Assembly (NCBI RefSeq): GCF_011090165.1
Contig: NZ_JAADJT010000004.1
Span: forward strand, 62,001 to 126,000
DNA: 64,000 nucleotides
Origin: Duganella aceris
GTDB lineage: Bacteria; Pseudomonadota; Gammaproteobacteria; Burkholderiales; Burkholderiaceae_D
Direction of reading: 5' to 3'
Position 1 is the first letter of the stretch; each line of letters starts with the position of its first letter. Of this stretch, positions 17,901 through 27,156 are shown piece after piece. The notes beneath the pieces are model-generated. The model worked only from the letters and a program-made list of their open reading frames with translations. It was not told where the DNA came from and did no database searches. The translations under genes were made by a program, and so were the position numbers.

Positions 17901-19515
17901 CGGTCACGCCGAACATGGTGGCGCCGTGGCGGTTCAGCATTTCGTAGCGCAGGTCGTCGCCGCGCTTGAGGAAGATCATCGCCGGAATGTTTTCCACGAT
18001 CGAGCCGAGCAGCTGGCGCGAACGGTGCAGCTCCGCCTCCGCCCGCTTGTGGTCGGTCACGTCCAGCAACAGGCCGGTGATGCCGATGATCTTGCCGTCG
18101 TTGCCGAACTGCGGGTAGTAGCTGACCACCCAGTGGCACAGCTGGTTGGGCGAGGCGGCCGGATAGCCGCTGCGCTGCTGGTTGGTCAGCGGCCGGCCGG
18201 TGTCGAGCACGGTGCGGTAGTCGGCCAGCACGGTGCTGCGCACGCCGTTGTCGGGGATCATGTCGGCCATGTGGCGGCCCAGGTGGTCGACCACCCGGTG
18301 GGCGTTGAGCGCCGCCAGGTAGTCGTTGATGCGCACCACCCGCAGTTCGGCGTCGACATAGCTGAGGCCGACCGGCGCGGTGGCGTACAGCGTCTCCAGC
18401 TGGGCGCGGTTCTTCTCCAGCTGGCTGGTGCGTTCCACCACCAGGCTTTCCAGCTCGTGGCGGTGGCGTTGCAGGTCGCCCTCCAGCGCGTGGAAGGCCT
18501 GGACCACCGCTTCCGCCTCGCTGAAGGTCATGGTGGGCAGCGTGAATGGCTGGCCGCCGGCCAGCGCCTGGGCCGGGCCGACCAGGTCGCGCACCGAACG
18601 GGCGATGCGGCCGCCGACCGACCACGCCAGCGAGAAGCCGGCCAGCAACACCGCCGCCATCGTCAGCGAGATCAGCGTGACGGCGGCCAGCAAGTCCTCC
18701 AGCGCCTTGGCCTGCGGGGTGGCGATGGCCACCGTCACGCCGCTGACCGGCGCCCGGCTCAGGCCGAGATACACCGGCACCTGGTTGGCGTCCTCGGTGT
18801 CGAGCAGCGCTTCCGGCGCCAGGCGCAACTGCGCGCGCAGCTTGGGATCGGCGGCGTGGCCCAGCAGCAGGCGCGGCCCGCCGGACTGGGCCAGGATATC
18901 GCCGTCGGCGTCGTACAGCGTCATGGCCTGGTCGGACGTGATCTGTTCGTCGCGCAGGATGCTGGAGAGCCGGTCCGGCTTCAGCAGCGCGGTCATGGCG
19001 TACACCACATGGCTGTCGACGAACACCGGGACGTCGACCGCCAGCAGCGCGCCGCCCTCGACCACCACCACCGACAGCTGCGGCCGGCCGTTGTGGAACA
19101 GCGCCGCCAGGCGGGCGGCGTTGTTGACCGGATGCAGCGTGTCCGGCAACGGCGCGCCGACATGCATCATGGCCTTGCCGGCGGCATCGCTGAGCAGGAA
19201 CTGGGAGGCGGGAAATTGCGGGCTGAGCAGGGCGCCGGCCTGCAGCCGCAGCGCGTTCAGGTCGCCGCCGCGCACGCTGGGCGAGCCGGCCAGGGCGAAC
19301 ACCGCGCCTTCGCTCTGCACCAGGTCGCGGTCGACGGCGGCGGCCACCATGCGTGCCGACTGCTGGGTGTCCTGTTTCAGCGTGTTGCGTTCGCGGCTGT
19401 AAAACTGGCTGACCACGGCGCCGAAGCCGACCACCGTCGGCAGCGCGCACGCCAGCACCAGCAGCGCGATCTGCGAACGGATGGAGGGCAGGCTGGGACG
19501 TTTTTTTTCTGGCAC
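14962..19515 (-). CDS. Multi-PAS hybrid sensor histidine kinase with two receivers and HPt
   Basis: 1517 residues. Order: membrane helix (~13-35), extracytoplasmic Cache-like sensor (~36-275), second helix (~278-300), HAMP-like/coiled-coil segment to ~375, three PAS domains (~376-490, ~500-625, ~640-755), HisKA with His789 in 'NMSHEIRTP', an HATPase domain ('DTGIGI', 'GGAGLGLAI'), receiver 1 (Asp1086, '[13 protein letters not shown]'), receiver 2 (Asp1230, '[11 protein letters not shown]') and an HPt domain with His1381 in '[13 protein letters not shown]'. A complete internal phosphorelay is therefore present. Its stop overlaps the GGDEF response regulator start, implying a sensor-to-c-di-GMP pathway. 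The ligand cannot be inferred. Confidence 0.93.
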   Translation of the reverse strand: MPEKKRPSLPSIRSQIALLVLACALPTVVGFGAVVSQFYSRERNTLKQDTQQSARMVAAAVDRDLVQSEGAVFALAGSPSVRGGDLNALRLQAGALLSPQFPASQFLLSDAAGKAMMHVGAPLPDTLHPVNNAARLAALFHNGRPQLSVVVVEGGALLAVDVPVFVDSHVVYAMTALLKPDRLSSILRDEQITSDQAMTLYDADGDILAQSGGPRLLLGHAADPKLRAQLRLAPEALLDTEDANQVPVYLGLSRAPVSGVTVAIATPQAKALEDLLAAVTLISLTMAAVLLAGFSLAWSVGGRIARSVRDLVGPAQALAGGQPFTLPTMTFSEAEAVVQAFHALEGDLQRHRHELESLVVERTSQLEKNRAQLETLYATAPVGLSYVDAELRVVRINDYLAALNAHRVVDHLGRHMADMIPDNGVRSTVLADYRTVLDTGRPLTNQQRSGYPAASPNQLCHWVVSYYPQFGNDGKIIGITGLLLDVTDHKRAEAELHRSRQLLGSIVENIPAMIFLKRGDDLRYEMLNRHGATMFGVTGGADFIGKNDYELVPAEQADLYNAADRRVLDSEQGTVAEIAEEAFTPADGETRYLTTRKVALRDEYGRATHVLGIAFDITERKQAKEALRATAARLEQSEHFVRAVTDNLPGMVAYWDAGLRCRFANRFFREWHGLDNEQLMGAHMPEVLGARQFDESRPYVEAALGGEPQGFAGRLQWPAGAISHTWINYIPDVDNSGEVQGFFVLVSDVTELKETELHLQGVNEELIVARDRAEAASRAKSEFLANMSHEIRTPMNAIIGLARLLEEAPLAPRERGYLDKIQFATQSLLGLVNDVLDFSRIEAGQLVLEHAGFQLQHVLDSISVLLSGSASDKGVELVYEIAPDMPATLAGDPMRLQQVLLNLVSNAIKFTAHGEVVLSVRLAAESARLAPEQRRAALIEFHVRDTGIGIAADKQAGIFDAFSQADSSTSRQFGGAGLGLAICRRLADMMGGAISVRSEPGHGAEFLFCVPLECTGAPAAAVNALAADAPLSVLVVDDNPTVREALRAASRSFGWTCACTADAAQALPLLQDSLRTERPYDLLLLDRDMPGMDGPAMLAHIHASLSLPLPPVLMMTSEHRAAELAQQAGQLGLAGVLSKPLSPARLRERVAALRSGAGEAAAVTVSPHSPLHGRLAGMRILLVEDNEINQEVAEYILLHAGAVVEVVSNGKMAVDLLATAADRFDVVLMDVQMPVMNGYDATAAIRAAGQRTLPVIAMTANVLDDDRRLAAEAGMNAHVAKPIDVDELIAVLNRMVALRDATREMVPLVPAPPPRSVEASVPPTSPLPGIDIDAALARLGGNHDALVALLKRFEHSQGGTVAEVRALLAAGQRQQAAQALHRLRGVAANLGATDVARLTAHTEAALHDAADSLALPAALKRLEQALELVNRTARQLRAPQQDIPVSNTSSSDLAQKLAELQSLLQNNNMKALAHFQALRPALAAQDQARALAEAVETLNFKAAYRMVEEMLHRKESA

Positions 19516-19629
19516 GCGCTGGGTCCTGGTTGCGCCGGAGCATGGCGATGCCGGCTACAGGATAGTAGCCGACGCTGCCGTTTTCAGAAAGTAATTTTGT
19601 CCATGGCGGAGCACGGCCGCCACACCGCG

Positions 19630-20697
19630 TCAGATCGGCTTGCCGCCGGCGTAGGCCCAGCCCAGTTCGGCCATCGGCCGCGCCATCTTGCCCGATTCCA
19701 GCGCCTGGGCGCTGGCGGCGGTGCCGTCGACGTAGCGCTTCATGATGCCCTGCATGATGCTGGCCAGGCGGAACATATTGAAGGCGAGGTAGAAGTTGAA
19801 ATCCTCCAGCCGGATCGTCTTGCCGGTGCGCTCGGCGTAGCGGGCGATGTAGTCCTGCTGGGACGGGATGCCCAGCGCCGCCAGGTCCAGCCCGGCGATG
19901 CCGCGGAACTGGCCGGGCGGGATGTGCCAGCTCATGCAGTGGTAGGAGAAATCGGCGAACGGATGGCCCAGCGTCGACAGTTCCCAATCCAGCACCGCCA
20001 GGATGCGCGGCTCGGTCGGGTGGAACAGCATGTTGTCGAGACGGAAGTCGCCGTGCACGATGGCGGTGTCTTCGCCCGGCGGGATGTGGTGCGGCAGCCA
20101 GGCGATCAGCTGGTCCATCGCTTCGATGGTCTCGGTTTGCGCGGCCAGGTATTGCTTGGTCCAGCGCTCGATCTGGCGCGCGAAGTAGTTGCCGGGCTTG
20201 CCGTAGTCGGCCAAGCCGATGGCCGCGTAGTCGACCGTGTGCAGTTGCGCGATCACGCGGTTGAGTTCGTCGTAGATGGCGCCGCGCTCGGCCGGCGTCA
20301 TGCCGGGCAGCGACTGGTCCCACAGTACCCTGCCTTCGACGAATTCCATCACGTAGAAGGCGCGGCCGATGACGCTTTCATCGGTGCACAGCGCGTACTG
20401 GCGCGCGGCGGGGAAGCCGTGTTTGCTCAGCGCGTCCATGACGCGGTATTCGCGCTCGATGGCGTGGGCCGACGGCAACAGCTTGTCGGCCGGCGCCGGC
20501 TTGGTGCGCAGCACATAGTGCTGGCCGCCGATGCTGAGCTTGAAGGTCGGATTCGACTGGCCGCCCTTGAACTGCTCGACCGTCAGTTCGCCTTGCGGAT
20601 AGCCGTCGACATGCAGGCGCAGGTAAGCGTCCAGCGCCGCCACATCGAATTGGTGGCGCGCCGACACGGCCTTGGTGCCGATGAATTCTTCGAACAT
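19630..20697 (-). CDS. APH-family phosphotransferase (ACAD10/11 N-domain-like)
   Basis: 355 residues with the aminoglycoside-phosphotransferase fold: 'QFKGGQSNPTFKLSIGG' (nucleotide loop), catalytic 'VHGDFRLDNMLFHP' and metal-binding 'VLDWELSTLGHPFADF'. This set is typical of the kinases fused to or located beside acyl-CoA dehydrogenases (ACAD10/11 type), which act on 4-hydroxyacyl-CoAs rather than antibiotics. The ATG at 20697 is preceded by AGGAGACAG; a longer reading to 20730 lacks such a site. A palindrome at 20743-20760 resembles that upstream of the acyl-CoA dehydrogenase operon, supporting shared fatty-acid regulation. Confidence 0.86.
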   Translation of the reverse strand: MFEEFIGTKAVSARHQFDVAALDAYLRLHVDGYPQGELTVEQFKGGQSNPTFKLSIGGQHYVLRTKPAPADKLLPSAHAIEREYRVMDALSKHGFPAARQYALCTDESVIGRAFYVMEFVEGRVLWDQSLPGMTPAERGAIYDELNRVIAQLHTVDYAAIGLADYGKPGNYFARQIERWTKQYLAAQTETIEAMDQLIAWLPHHIPPGEDTAIVHGDFRLDNMLFHPTEPRILAVLDWELSTLGHPFADFSYHCMSWHIPPGQFRGIAGLDLAALGIPSQQDYIARYAERTGKTIRLEDFNFYLAFNMFRLASIMQGIMKRYVDGTAASAQALESGKMARPMAELGWAYAGGKPI

Positions 20698-20742
20698 GCT
20701 GTCTCCTGCTTTTTTGTGGGTATCCCCCATTCTAAATCAACA

Positions 20743-20760
20743 AAAGTACGCGCGTGCTTT
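20743..20760. promoter_or_regulatory. Palindromic operator-like site upstream of the phosphotransferase gene
   Basis: AAAGTACGCGCGTGCTTT is an almost perfect 18-base palindrome with one mismatched pair, centred on ACGCGCGT. It lies 46 bases before the start codon of the minus-strand phosphotransferase gene. It shares ACG-NN-CGTGCTTT with the site at 10909-10926. Confidence 0.45.
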
Positions 20761-21196
20761 TTATTTAATCGGGCAGCGCCCGCTGTGTGATGCGTAGATT
20801 GTCCGGCGCGAAAATCCGCGCATAGCGTCGATCATCTCGATCACCGGACCGACCCGGCGCGCGTGCGGCAGTTTCTGCCGGATCAGCTCGACCACCGGCT
20901 CGGTGGCGTAAAGGCTATCGTCTTGCCGGTGATCGCCTCGATCGCCACCTCGTTGCTGCTGATCCCGGTGATCAGATCGACCACCGGCACGCCGCGTCGC
21001 GCTGCGCGCCGAGCCGGGCCGCTTCCGGAAGGAGCGCGCAGATGCGCCACGCCTTGCGGGCCCGCGCCAACGGCTCATACATCGCCGCGCGGCCGTCGAC
21101 CACCTTGACCGGATACCACACTCGCCCGGTCTCGGTGCCCGCAAGCTGCGGATTCAGCAGACAGACGACTAGCATCGAGGCTGGACGGTGACGCAT
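20761..21196 (-). pseudogene. Frameshifted remnant of an unrecognised gene
   Basis: No single frame covers this stretch, but protein-like segments follow one another on the minus strand in three frames: from 21196 'MRHRPASMLVVCLLNPQL...', then a short 'GVPVVDLITGISSNEVAIEA' piece near 20930-21000, then 'EPVVELIRQKLPHARRVG...' to the stop at 20761. Junctions lie near 20990-21000 and near 20915-20930. At least two indels, or sequencing errors, would be needed to join them. The family is not recognised. This is the only stretch over 300 bp in the window without an intact gene. Confidence 0.45.
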
Positions 21197-21225
21197 GGCA
21201 CGCTCCTTGATTCCACTTACACGGC

Positions 21226-21969
21226 TTAGAACTCCTGCACGGTCGGACGCAACACGATTTCGTTGATGTCCACGTCGCCGGGTTCGTCGATGGCGTACGC
21301 GATCGCGCGCGCCACGGAGTCGGCCGGAATCGCCGACTTGTAGAAATCCTTGACGAACTTGCTGCTTGCATCGTGCGAGCTGCCCAGTTGCAGTTCCGAA
21401 TCGACGGCGCCCGGCTCGATGGTCGTGGTGCGGATCGCGCCCCCGACTTCATGCCGCAGGCCTTCCGAAATCGCGCGCACCGCGAACTTGGTGCCGCTGT
21501 ACACCGTGCCGCCCGGGCTGAACACCTTCAGCGCGGCCACCGAGGCGATGTTGATGAAGTGGCCGCTGCCTTGCGCCTGGAACACCGGCAGCGCGGCGGC
21601 GATGCCGTACAACACGCCCTTGACGTTAATGTCGATCATGCGGTCCCATTCGTCCACCTTGACCTCGCTCAGCGGGGCGATCGCCATCAGGCCGGCGTTG
21701 TTGACCAGCACATCGATGCGGCCGTACACGCGCACGGCGGTGTCGATCAGTTCCTTCACCTGCGCCGCGTTGGTCACGTCGGTGGCCACCACTTCGGCCT
21801 TGCCGCCGGCGGCACGAATGTCGTCGGCCAGCGCCTGCATCTTGTCGACGCGGCGCGCGCCCAGCACAACCGAGGCGCCACGCGCCGCCAGCATGCGCGC
21901 CGTGGCGGCGCCCAAGCCGCTGCTGGCACCGGTGATCACGACGACTTTACCTTGGATATTGTTGCTCAT
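21226..21969 (-). CDS. Short-chain dehydrogenase/reductase
   Basis: 247 residues, classical SDR: 'VVITGASSGLGAATA' (cofactor loop), 'NNAGLM', a Ser in 'NIASVAAL' and 'YSGTK' (Tyr-x3-Lys). The ATG at 21969 follows AAAGGAAATATC; upstream codons in the same frame lack a site and run into the promoter region. The substrate is unknown, though many close family members are annotated as oxidoreductases induced by their divergent LysR regulator. It faces away from the LysR gene at 22088 with a 118-bp shared control region. Confidence 0.88.
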   Translation of the reverse strand: MSNNIQGKVVVITGASSGLGAATARMLAARGASVVLGARRVDKMQALADDIRAAGGKAEVVATDVTNAAQVKELIDTAVRVYGRIDVLVNNAGLMAIAPLSEVKVDEWDRMIDINVKGVLYGIAAALPVFQAQGSGHFINIASVAALKVFSPGGTVYSGTKFAVRAISEGLRHEVGGAIRTTTIEPGAVDSELQLGSSHDASSKFVKDFYKSAIPADSVARAIAYAIDEPGDVDINEIVLRPTVQEF

Positions 21970-22087
21970 GATATTTCCTTTTAGTGGTTGGCGGGAATGT
22001 CCCCGATGAAATGAGTATAGGAGGGGCCACCGCACCGATAAATGGAAATGATATGATTTCTAAATTCCCATTTTTGGAATTGTCATC

Positions 22088-22981
22088 GTGCTCAATCGTC
22101 TGGAAATGTTGCGGATCTTCGTCTCGGCCGCCGAGGCGCAAAGCTTCAAGGAAGCGGCCGCGCGGCTCGGCATTTCGCCGCAGGCGGTGACCCGCGCGGT
22201 GCAGGACCTGGAAAAGGTGCACGGCGAATTGCTGTTTCACCGCAACACGCGCGGCGTCCAGATCACGGCCTACGGCGGCGAACTGGCGACCCGCGCCAAG
22301 ACCAGCGTGCTGCAGCTGGACGATCTGTTCCTGGAGCGGCCGGCGCGCGAAGCGCAGGAGGTCGAGGGCGCGGTGCGCCTGACCGCGCCGGTGATGCTGG
22401 GCCGGGTGCTGCTGATGCCGGTGCTGAAGCGGCTGGCCGCCAGCCATCCGCTGCTGCGCTTCGACCTGCACCTGAGCGACGCGCACGCCGACGTGGTGGA
22501 CGACCGGATCGACATCGGCGTGCGCTTCGGTCCGCTGCACGACAACCGCTTCGTGGCCCGGCGCGCGGCGTCGCCGGCGTTTCATGTGGTCGGCACGCCG
22601 GCGCTGATCGAACGCCACGGCGCGCCCACCAGCATCGAGCAATTGCACCAGCTGCCGACCACCGAATTGCGCGACGCCAGCGCCGGCCGGGGCTGGCCTT
22701 GGTACTTCGCCGGCGGCGCGCAGATCGTGCCGGCGGCGCCGCGCTTTTCCAGCAACGACGGCGACGCCGAGTGCGAAGCCATCCTGGCCGGCATCGGCTT
22801 CGGCCAGATCCCGGCCTACCTGGCCGATCCGCACATCGCCGCCGGCCGGCTGGTGCCGGTGCTGCGCGAGTTCATGCCCGACCCGTGGGACGTCTATGTG
22901 TACCGGCCGCAACGCGGACCGGTGCCGGCGCGCATCCGCCTGGTGTTCGACAACTGCGTGGCGGCGCTGGGGCCGGCATGA
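22088..22981 (+). CDS. LysR-family transcriptional regulator
   Basis: 297 residues starting with GTG. The N-terminal winged helix-turn-helix ('MLRIFVSAAEAQSFKEAAARLGISPQAVTRAVQDLE') is followed by a LysR substrate-binding domain. Divergent orientation to the SDR gene is the classical LysR arrangement, so it probably controls that gene and itself. The intergenic region is AT-rich near 22040-22080 and contains mirrored ATTTCCATT/GGAAAT-like elements that could be its binding sites. Confidence 0.9.
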   Translation: MLNRLEMLRIFVSAAEAQSFKEAAARLGISPQAVTRAVQDLEKVHGELLFHRNTRGVQITAYGGELATRAKTSVLQLDDLFLERPAREAQEVEGAVRLTAPVMLGRVLLMPVLKRLAASHPLLRFDLHLSDAHADVVDDRIDIGVRFGPLHDNRFVARRAASPAFHVVGTPALIERHGAPTSIEQLHQLPTTELRDASAGRGWPWYFAGGAQIVPAAPRFSSNDGDAECEAILAGIGFGQIPAYLADPHIAAGRLVPVLREFMPDPWDVYVYRPQRGPVPARIRLVFDNCVAALGPA

Positions 22982-23068
22982 AGGGGGGGCCAGCGGGGGA
23001 GGAGCCCGGCCGGTCCGACCTGATAAACTAGCAAGCATTCTTCAACTATTCATGCCTTTGGAATCGCC

Positions 23069-24727
23069 ATGACCACTTTTGCAGAACAGCCGCCGCTGCC
23101 GACCGAGTCGCTGGAAAAGCGCCGCCACCAGATCTATCCGGTGCTGGGCGAAGCGGATTTGCGCCATGTGCGCCGCTTCGGCGTCGAGCGCGCGTTCGGC
23201 GACGGCGAGACGGTGTTCCAGGCCGGCCGGCCGCCGCCGGGCATGCTGTTCGTGCTGGAGGGCGCCATCGCCATCCTGCGCCACGACGGCTTCGCCAACG
23301 ACACGCTGATCGCGACCCTGCGCCAAGGCCAGTATTCCAGCGAGATCGGCCAGCTGTCCGACCGCCCGGCGATGTCGAACGGCGTCGCCGTCGGCGCGCT
23401 GAAGGTGTTGCTGCTGTCGTCGGAGTCGCTGCGCGCGCTGGTGGTGGCGCATGCCGACCTGGGCGAGCGGCTGATCCGTTCGCTGATCCTGCGCAGCGTC
23501 ACCTTCCTGGAACAAAACTCCGGCGGGCCGGTCATCGTCGGCCCGCGCGGCCACGGCCGGGTGCACATGCTGCAAAGCTTCCTGACCGCCAACGCCCATC
23601 CGTACACGGTGCTCGATCCCGCTGTCGACGCGCGCGCCGCCGCGCTGGTCGCCGAGCATCGGCCGGGGCCGGAGGATTGGCCGCTGGTGATCTGCCCGGA
23701 TGTCGGCGTCAAGAAGAATCCCTCGGTGGTGGAACTGGGCCGCTGCATCGGCATGCTGCGCCACCTGAGCGAGGACACGGTGTGGGACGTGATCGTGGTC
23801 GGCGGCGGTCCGGCCGGGTTGGCGACGGCGGTGTACGCCGGCTCGGAGGGCTTGTCGGTGCTGGTGCTGGAAACCCGCGCCTACGGCGGCCAGGCCGGCG
23901 CCAGCGCGCGCATCGAGAACTACCTCGGCTTCCCGACCGGCATCTCGGGCGGCGCGCTGACCGGCCGCGCCTATGTGCAGGCGGAAAAATTCGGCGTCGA
24001 GATCGCGATTCCCGCGCCGGCCGGACGCTTGGTGTGCGACAGCCAGCCGCTGCAGGTCGAGATGTGCGGCAGCCTGACCATGCTGAAGGCCAGGTCGGTG
24101 GTGCTGTCCTGCGGCGCGCGCTACCGTCGGCCGTCGCTGGCCAATCTCAAACAGTTCGAGGGCAAGGGCGTGTACTACTGGGCCTCGTCGGTGGAGGCGC
24201 AGTTGTGCAAGTCGGAGGAGGTGGTGCTGGTCGGCGGCGGCAATTCGGCCGGTCAGGCCGCCGTGTTCCTGGCGGCGCATGCGTTGAAGGTGCACATCGT
24301 GATCCGCAAGGGCAGCCTGTCGTCGACCATGTCCAGCTATCTGATCGAGCGCATCCTGGCGCATCCGAACATCGAGCTGCACACGCATACCGAAATCGTC
24401 GCGCTGGAAGGCGACGAGGACGGCCTGAAACAGGTGCTGTTCTCGCACAACGGGGTGGAGGAGATGTGCGACACGCGCCGGCTGTTCCTGTTCATCGGCG
24501 CCGACCCCAACACCGGCTGGCTGGCCGGCTGCGGCGTCGAAGTCGACAAGAACGGCTTCATCCGCACCGGTATCGACAGGTCCAGCTCGGCCTCGCTGCA
24601 GACCAGCGTGCCGGGCGTGTTCGCGATCGGCGACGTGCGCGCCGGCTCGACCAAGCGGGTGGCGGCCGCGGTCGGCGAGGGCGCGGCGGTGGTGGCGCAG
24701 ATCCACCAGTTCCTCGCCGCGCGCTGA
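23069..24727 (+). CDS. cNMP-binding domain fused to a thioredoxin-reductase-like flavoprotein
   Basis: 552 residues. Residues ~20-140 form a CRP-like cyclic-nucleotide-binding domain without a DNA-binding helix-turn-helix; ~150-235 resemble a degenerate glutaredoxin/thioredoxin-like segment; ~243-545 form a pyridine-nucleotide flavoprotein with FAD loop 'DVIVVGGGPAGLATAVY' and NADPH loop 'VVLVGGGNSAGQAA'. The redox-active C-x-x-C of thioredoxin reductase is missing (only a lone Cys in 'LSCGARYRRP'). It may act as a ferredoxin-NADP or other electron-transfer reductase gated by a nucleotide. Stands alone between a LysR gene and a convergent hydrolase gene. Confidence 0.85.
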   Translation: MTTFAEQPPLPTESLEKRRHQIYPVLGEADLRHVRRFGVERAFGDGETVFQAGRPPPGMLFVLEGAIAILRHDGFANDTLIATLRQGQYSSEIGQLSDRPAMSNGVAVGALKVLLLSSESLRALVVAHADLGERLIRSLILRSVTFLEQNSGGPVIVGPRGHGRVHMLQSFLTANAHPYTVLDPAVDARAAALVAEHRPGPEDWPLVICPDVGVKKNPSVVELGRCIGMLRHLSEDTVWDVIVVGGGPAGLATAVYAGSEGLSVLVLETRAYGGQAGASARIENYLGFPTGISGGALTGRAYVQAEKFGVEIAIPAPAGRLVCDSQPLQVEMCGSLTMLKARSVVLSCGARYRRPSLANLKQFEGKGVYYWASSVEAQLCKSEEVVLVGGGNSAGQAAVFLAAHALKVHIVIRKGSLSSTMSSYLIERILAHPNIELHTHTEIVALEGDEDGLKQVLFSHNGVEEMCDTRRLFLFIGADPNTGWLAGCGVEVDKNGFIRTGIDRSSSASLQTSVPGVFAIGDVRAGSTKRVAAAVGEGAAVVAQIHQFLAAR

Positions 24728-24731
24728 GGCC

Positions 24732-25721
24732 TTATTTCGCCGGCTTGAGGGTGCGGCCGAGGAAGTCGCGCATCAGCTTGCCGATCTCGGCGCTGTCCTC
24801 CTCCAGCGCGAAGTGGCCGGTGTCGAGCAGGTGCAGCTCCGCCTTCGGCAAGTCGCGCAGGTAGGGATGGGCGCCGGCCGCCGGGAAGATCTTGTCGTTC
24901 TTGCCCCAGGCGATCAGCATCGGCGGCTGGTGCTTGCGGAAATAGGCTTGCCATTCCGGGTAGTGGCCGGGATTGGTGCCGTAGCTGTAGAACATCTCGA
25001 TCTGGATGTCCTTGTTGCCGGGGCGGTCCAGATAAGCCTGGTCGACGGTCCAGGCGTCCGGGCTGATGTGCTGCACGTCGCGGATGCCTTCGGTGTACTG
25101 CCACTTGGTGCCGCTCAGTTCCAGCAGCGGCCGCAGCTTGGCGGCGTTGGCCTCGGTCTTGGCGCCCCAGTAGACTTTGACCGGCGCCCAGAATTCATTG
25201 GCCAGGCCCTCGTCGTACGCATTGCCGTTCTGTACCACGATCGCCGTGACGCGCTCGGGGTGGGCCGCCGCCAGGCGGTAGCCGATCGGCGCGCCATAAT
25301 CCTGCACGTACAGCGCGTAGCGCGAGATGCCGATCGCCTGGGTGAATTTGTCGATCACGCCGGCCAGGTTGTCGAAGCTGTACTTGAACTTGTCCATCGG
25401 CGGCATGTCGCTCTGGCCGTAGCCCGGATAGTCGGGCGCGATGATGTGGTAGCGGTCGGCCAGCAGCGGGATCAGGTTGCGGAACATCTGCGACGAGGTC
25501 GGGAAGCCGTGCAGCAGCAACAGCGTCGGCGCGTCCTTCGGCCCGGCCTCGCGGTAGAACACGTTGACGCCGTCCACCTTCACCGTCCGGTAGGCAACGC
25601 TGGCGGTGTTGGCGACGTTCGGGGCATCCTTGGCGGCGGCGGGCGCCGCGTGGGCGACTTGTACCAATAGGGCCAGGCTCAGCGCGGCGGCGGCCTGGGG
25701 AAGAATGCGGAAAGTAGTCAC
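24732..25721 (-). CDS. Exported alpha/beta hydrolase with Asp nucleophile (dehalogenase/epoxide-hydrolase type)
   Basis: 329 residues from a GTG at 25721 preceded by GAGGAT; a longer frame to 25808 has no such site. A signal peptide ends near 'LVQVAHAA'. 'LLHGFPTSS' is the oxyanion region. The nucleophile elbow reads 'VQDYGAPIG', that is Asp rather than Ser, as in haloalkane/fluoroacetate dehalogenases and epoxide hydrolases. A late Asp in 'WGKNDKIFP' and His in 'DTGHFALEE' complete the triad. Periplasmic location is unusual for these enzymes. It lies 107 bp downstream of the pilus-like operon, so it may or may not belong to it. Confidence 0.85.
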   Translation of the reverse strand: MTTFRILPQAAAALSLALLVQVAHAAPAAAKDAPNVANTASVAYRTVKVDGVNVFYREAGPKDAPTLLLLHGFPTSSQMFRNLIPLLADRYHIIAPDYPGYGQSDMPPMDKFKYSFDNLAGVIDKFTQAIGISRYALYVQDYGAPIGYRLAAAHPERVTAIVVQNGNAYDEGLANEFWAPVKVYWGAKTEANAAKLRPLLELSGTKWQYTEGIRDVQHISPDAWTVDQAYLDRPGNKDIQIEMFYSYGTNPGHYPEWQAYFRKHQPPMLIAWGKNDKIFPAAGAHPYLRDLPKAELHLLDTGHFALEEDSAEIGKLMRDFLGRTLKPAK

Positions 25722-25828
25722 GGCGATATCCTCTATGAAAGTCAAACTCGGTTGGAGTGTTGACATTGTAGGAATCTCGCCGCTGCGCGGGAACGACTTG
25801 CGGCGCAATAGACTATTTCGCCGGATGG

Positions 25829-26395
25829 CTAGAAGAACAGCGCGGTGCGCTGGATGATGCCGCCGTTGTTGGTGTAGGCGCCGGTGGCGCGCACCGAGCC
25901 GGTGTTGAATTTGCCGTCGTCGAGCTTGCTGTCGACCTGCTCGGCGAACGAGTCGGGCAGGTTGTCGAGCCGCACGCCGTTGCCGCCGCGTCCGGCGACC
26001 ACGTCGTTGTAGAGGTACACCGCGCCGCCCTGCGCGCTGGTCATGAAGTCGGTGGTGCCGTTGAACGAGCCGGTGATGAAGCCGGCCAGCGCCAGGTGCT
26101 GCGGCGCCAGCTGGTATTCGGCGATCTGGCCGTCGCCGTTGCCGTTGCCGGTGGCGCCGGGGGCGTGGGTGGTGGCCTGCACGTCGTCGCCGGGCAGCGC
26201 GCGGAACTTGTCCTGGTAGGCGTTGACCGCCGCCGTCAGCGAGGTCGATTGCTGGATGATGTTCTTGACGCGGGCGCTGTCGATCAAGCCCTGTCCCTTC
26301 AGCACTCCGCCCAGCAGCAGGCCGATGATGACGAGCACGATGGCGATTTCAACCAGGGTAAAGCCGCGTTGGCGTCGGACTGGAATGGCTTGCAT
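25829..26395 (-). CDS. Prepilin, probable major pilin of the second filament operon
   Basis: 188 residues. A short basic leader is followed by the prepilin peptidase site '[21 protein letters not shown]', with Gly at -1, Phe at +1 and Glu at +5. The globular part holds '[12 protein letters not shown]' and a Gly/Asn/Asp-rich loop '[10 protein letters not shown]' that could bind calcium. No C-terminal disulphide pair is evident. It is the last gene of the 13-gene minus-strand operon, separated by 38 bp from its neighbour; last-gene position with a longer gap can reflect separate, higher expression. Major-pilin status is inference. It needs a prepilin peptidase encoded elsewhere. Confidence 0.8.
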   Translation of the reverse strand: MQAIPVRRQRGFTLVEIAIVLVIIGLLLGGVLKGQGLIDSARVKNIIQQSTSLTAAVNAYQDKFRALPGDDVQATTHAPGATGNGNGDGQIAEYQLAPQHLALAGFITGSFNGTTDFMTSAQGGAVYLYNDVVAGRGGNGVRLDNLPDSFAEQVDSKLDDGKFNTGSVRATGAYTNNGGIIQRTALFF

Positions 26396-26433
26396 GGTGA
26401 TCCTTTCTTGTGTGTCGTTATTTTACAGTAAGC

Positions 26434-27147
26434 TTATCGCGCGGAACCGGCGTTCAGCCGGTCCAGGCGGTCGGCCAGGAATTGTAGTTCGCGCGGATCG
26501 GTGATCAGGCCGCTGCTCAGCAGGCCGCCGATCAGCCGCCGCGCGGCGTCCAGCTCATTCATGTCCTCCAGAATGAACACTTCCAGTTCGCGCGCCCACG
26601 GCGGCACTTGCGGTCCGGTGGCGCGCAGCCGGATCGCCTCGGCGTAGCGGCGCGCCAGCGGCAAATCATGCAGCCGGTGCCTGGCCACCAGCGCCGCGTG
26701 CGCCAGCCACGGCCAGCGCCGGTTGGGGTCTTCGCCGAAGCGGGCGTAGACGAAATCAAGCATCAGCCGCGCCCGCGCCGGATCGCCGACCGCGCCATAC
26801 ACCTCGCTGGCGGCCAGCAACGGATACTGGCTGCGCGGGTCCAGTTCCAGCGTCCGTTGCAGCCAGGCCGCGACGCGCTGGTAATCCATGTCGCGCCAGG
26901 CGATGCTGACGCCGGCCTGGTCGTCGTGCGCCTGCAGGTACAGCATGGTTGCCTTCGACAGCGCCACCGGATCGCCCAGCGCCATCAGTCGCAGGGCGGC
27001 CGGCGACGGCGCCGGCGGCAGGTCGTGCGGCCGTGCGCGCGGCGGCGGCCGGCCCGCTTGCCACAGCACTTGCAGCAACAGCGCCAGCGCCAGCGCGGCC
27101 AGCACGGCGCGCGGCACGGCGCTGAGCGGTTTGAGGGCGGCGCTCAT
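26434..27147 (-). CDS. Membrane-anchored TPR-like protein of the filament/ABC operon
   Basis: 237 residues. One N-terminal membrane helix (~12-30, 'AVLAALALALLLQVLWQAG') is followed by a proline-rich spacer and a helical repeat domain resembling tetratricopeptide repeats ('WLQRTLELDPRSQYPLLAASEVYGAVGDPARARLML' region). Likely faces the periplasm as an assembly or scaffold factor. It sits between the ABC permease (9-bp gap) and the last prepilin, so it is part of the same operon. No enzyme motif is visible. Confidence 0.7.
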   Translation of the reverse strand: MSAALKPLSAVPRAVLAALALALLLQVLWQAGRPPPRARPHDLPPAPSPAALRLMALGDPVALSKATMLYLQAHDDQAGVSIAWRDMDYQRVAAWLQRTLELDPRSQYPLLAASEVYGAVGDPARARLMLDFVYARFGEDPNRRWPWLAHAALVARHRLHDLPLARRYAEAIRLRATGPQVPPWARELEVFILEDMNELDAARRLIGGLLSSGLITDPRELQFLADRLDRLNAGSAR

Positions 27148-27156
27148 CTGCGGGCC

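Noticed and set aside
17926-20790. A 954-codon plus-strand open frame opposite the hybrid kinase and phosphotransferase
   Set aside because: Antisense of conserved PAS, sensor and kinase domains; no recognisable motif.
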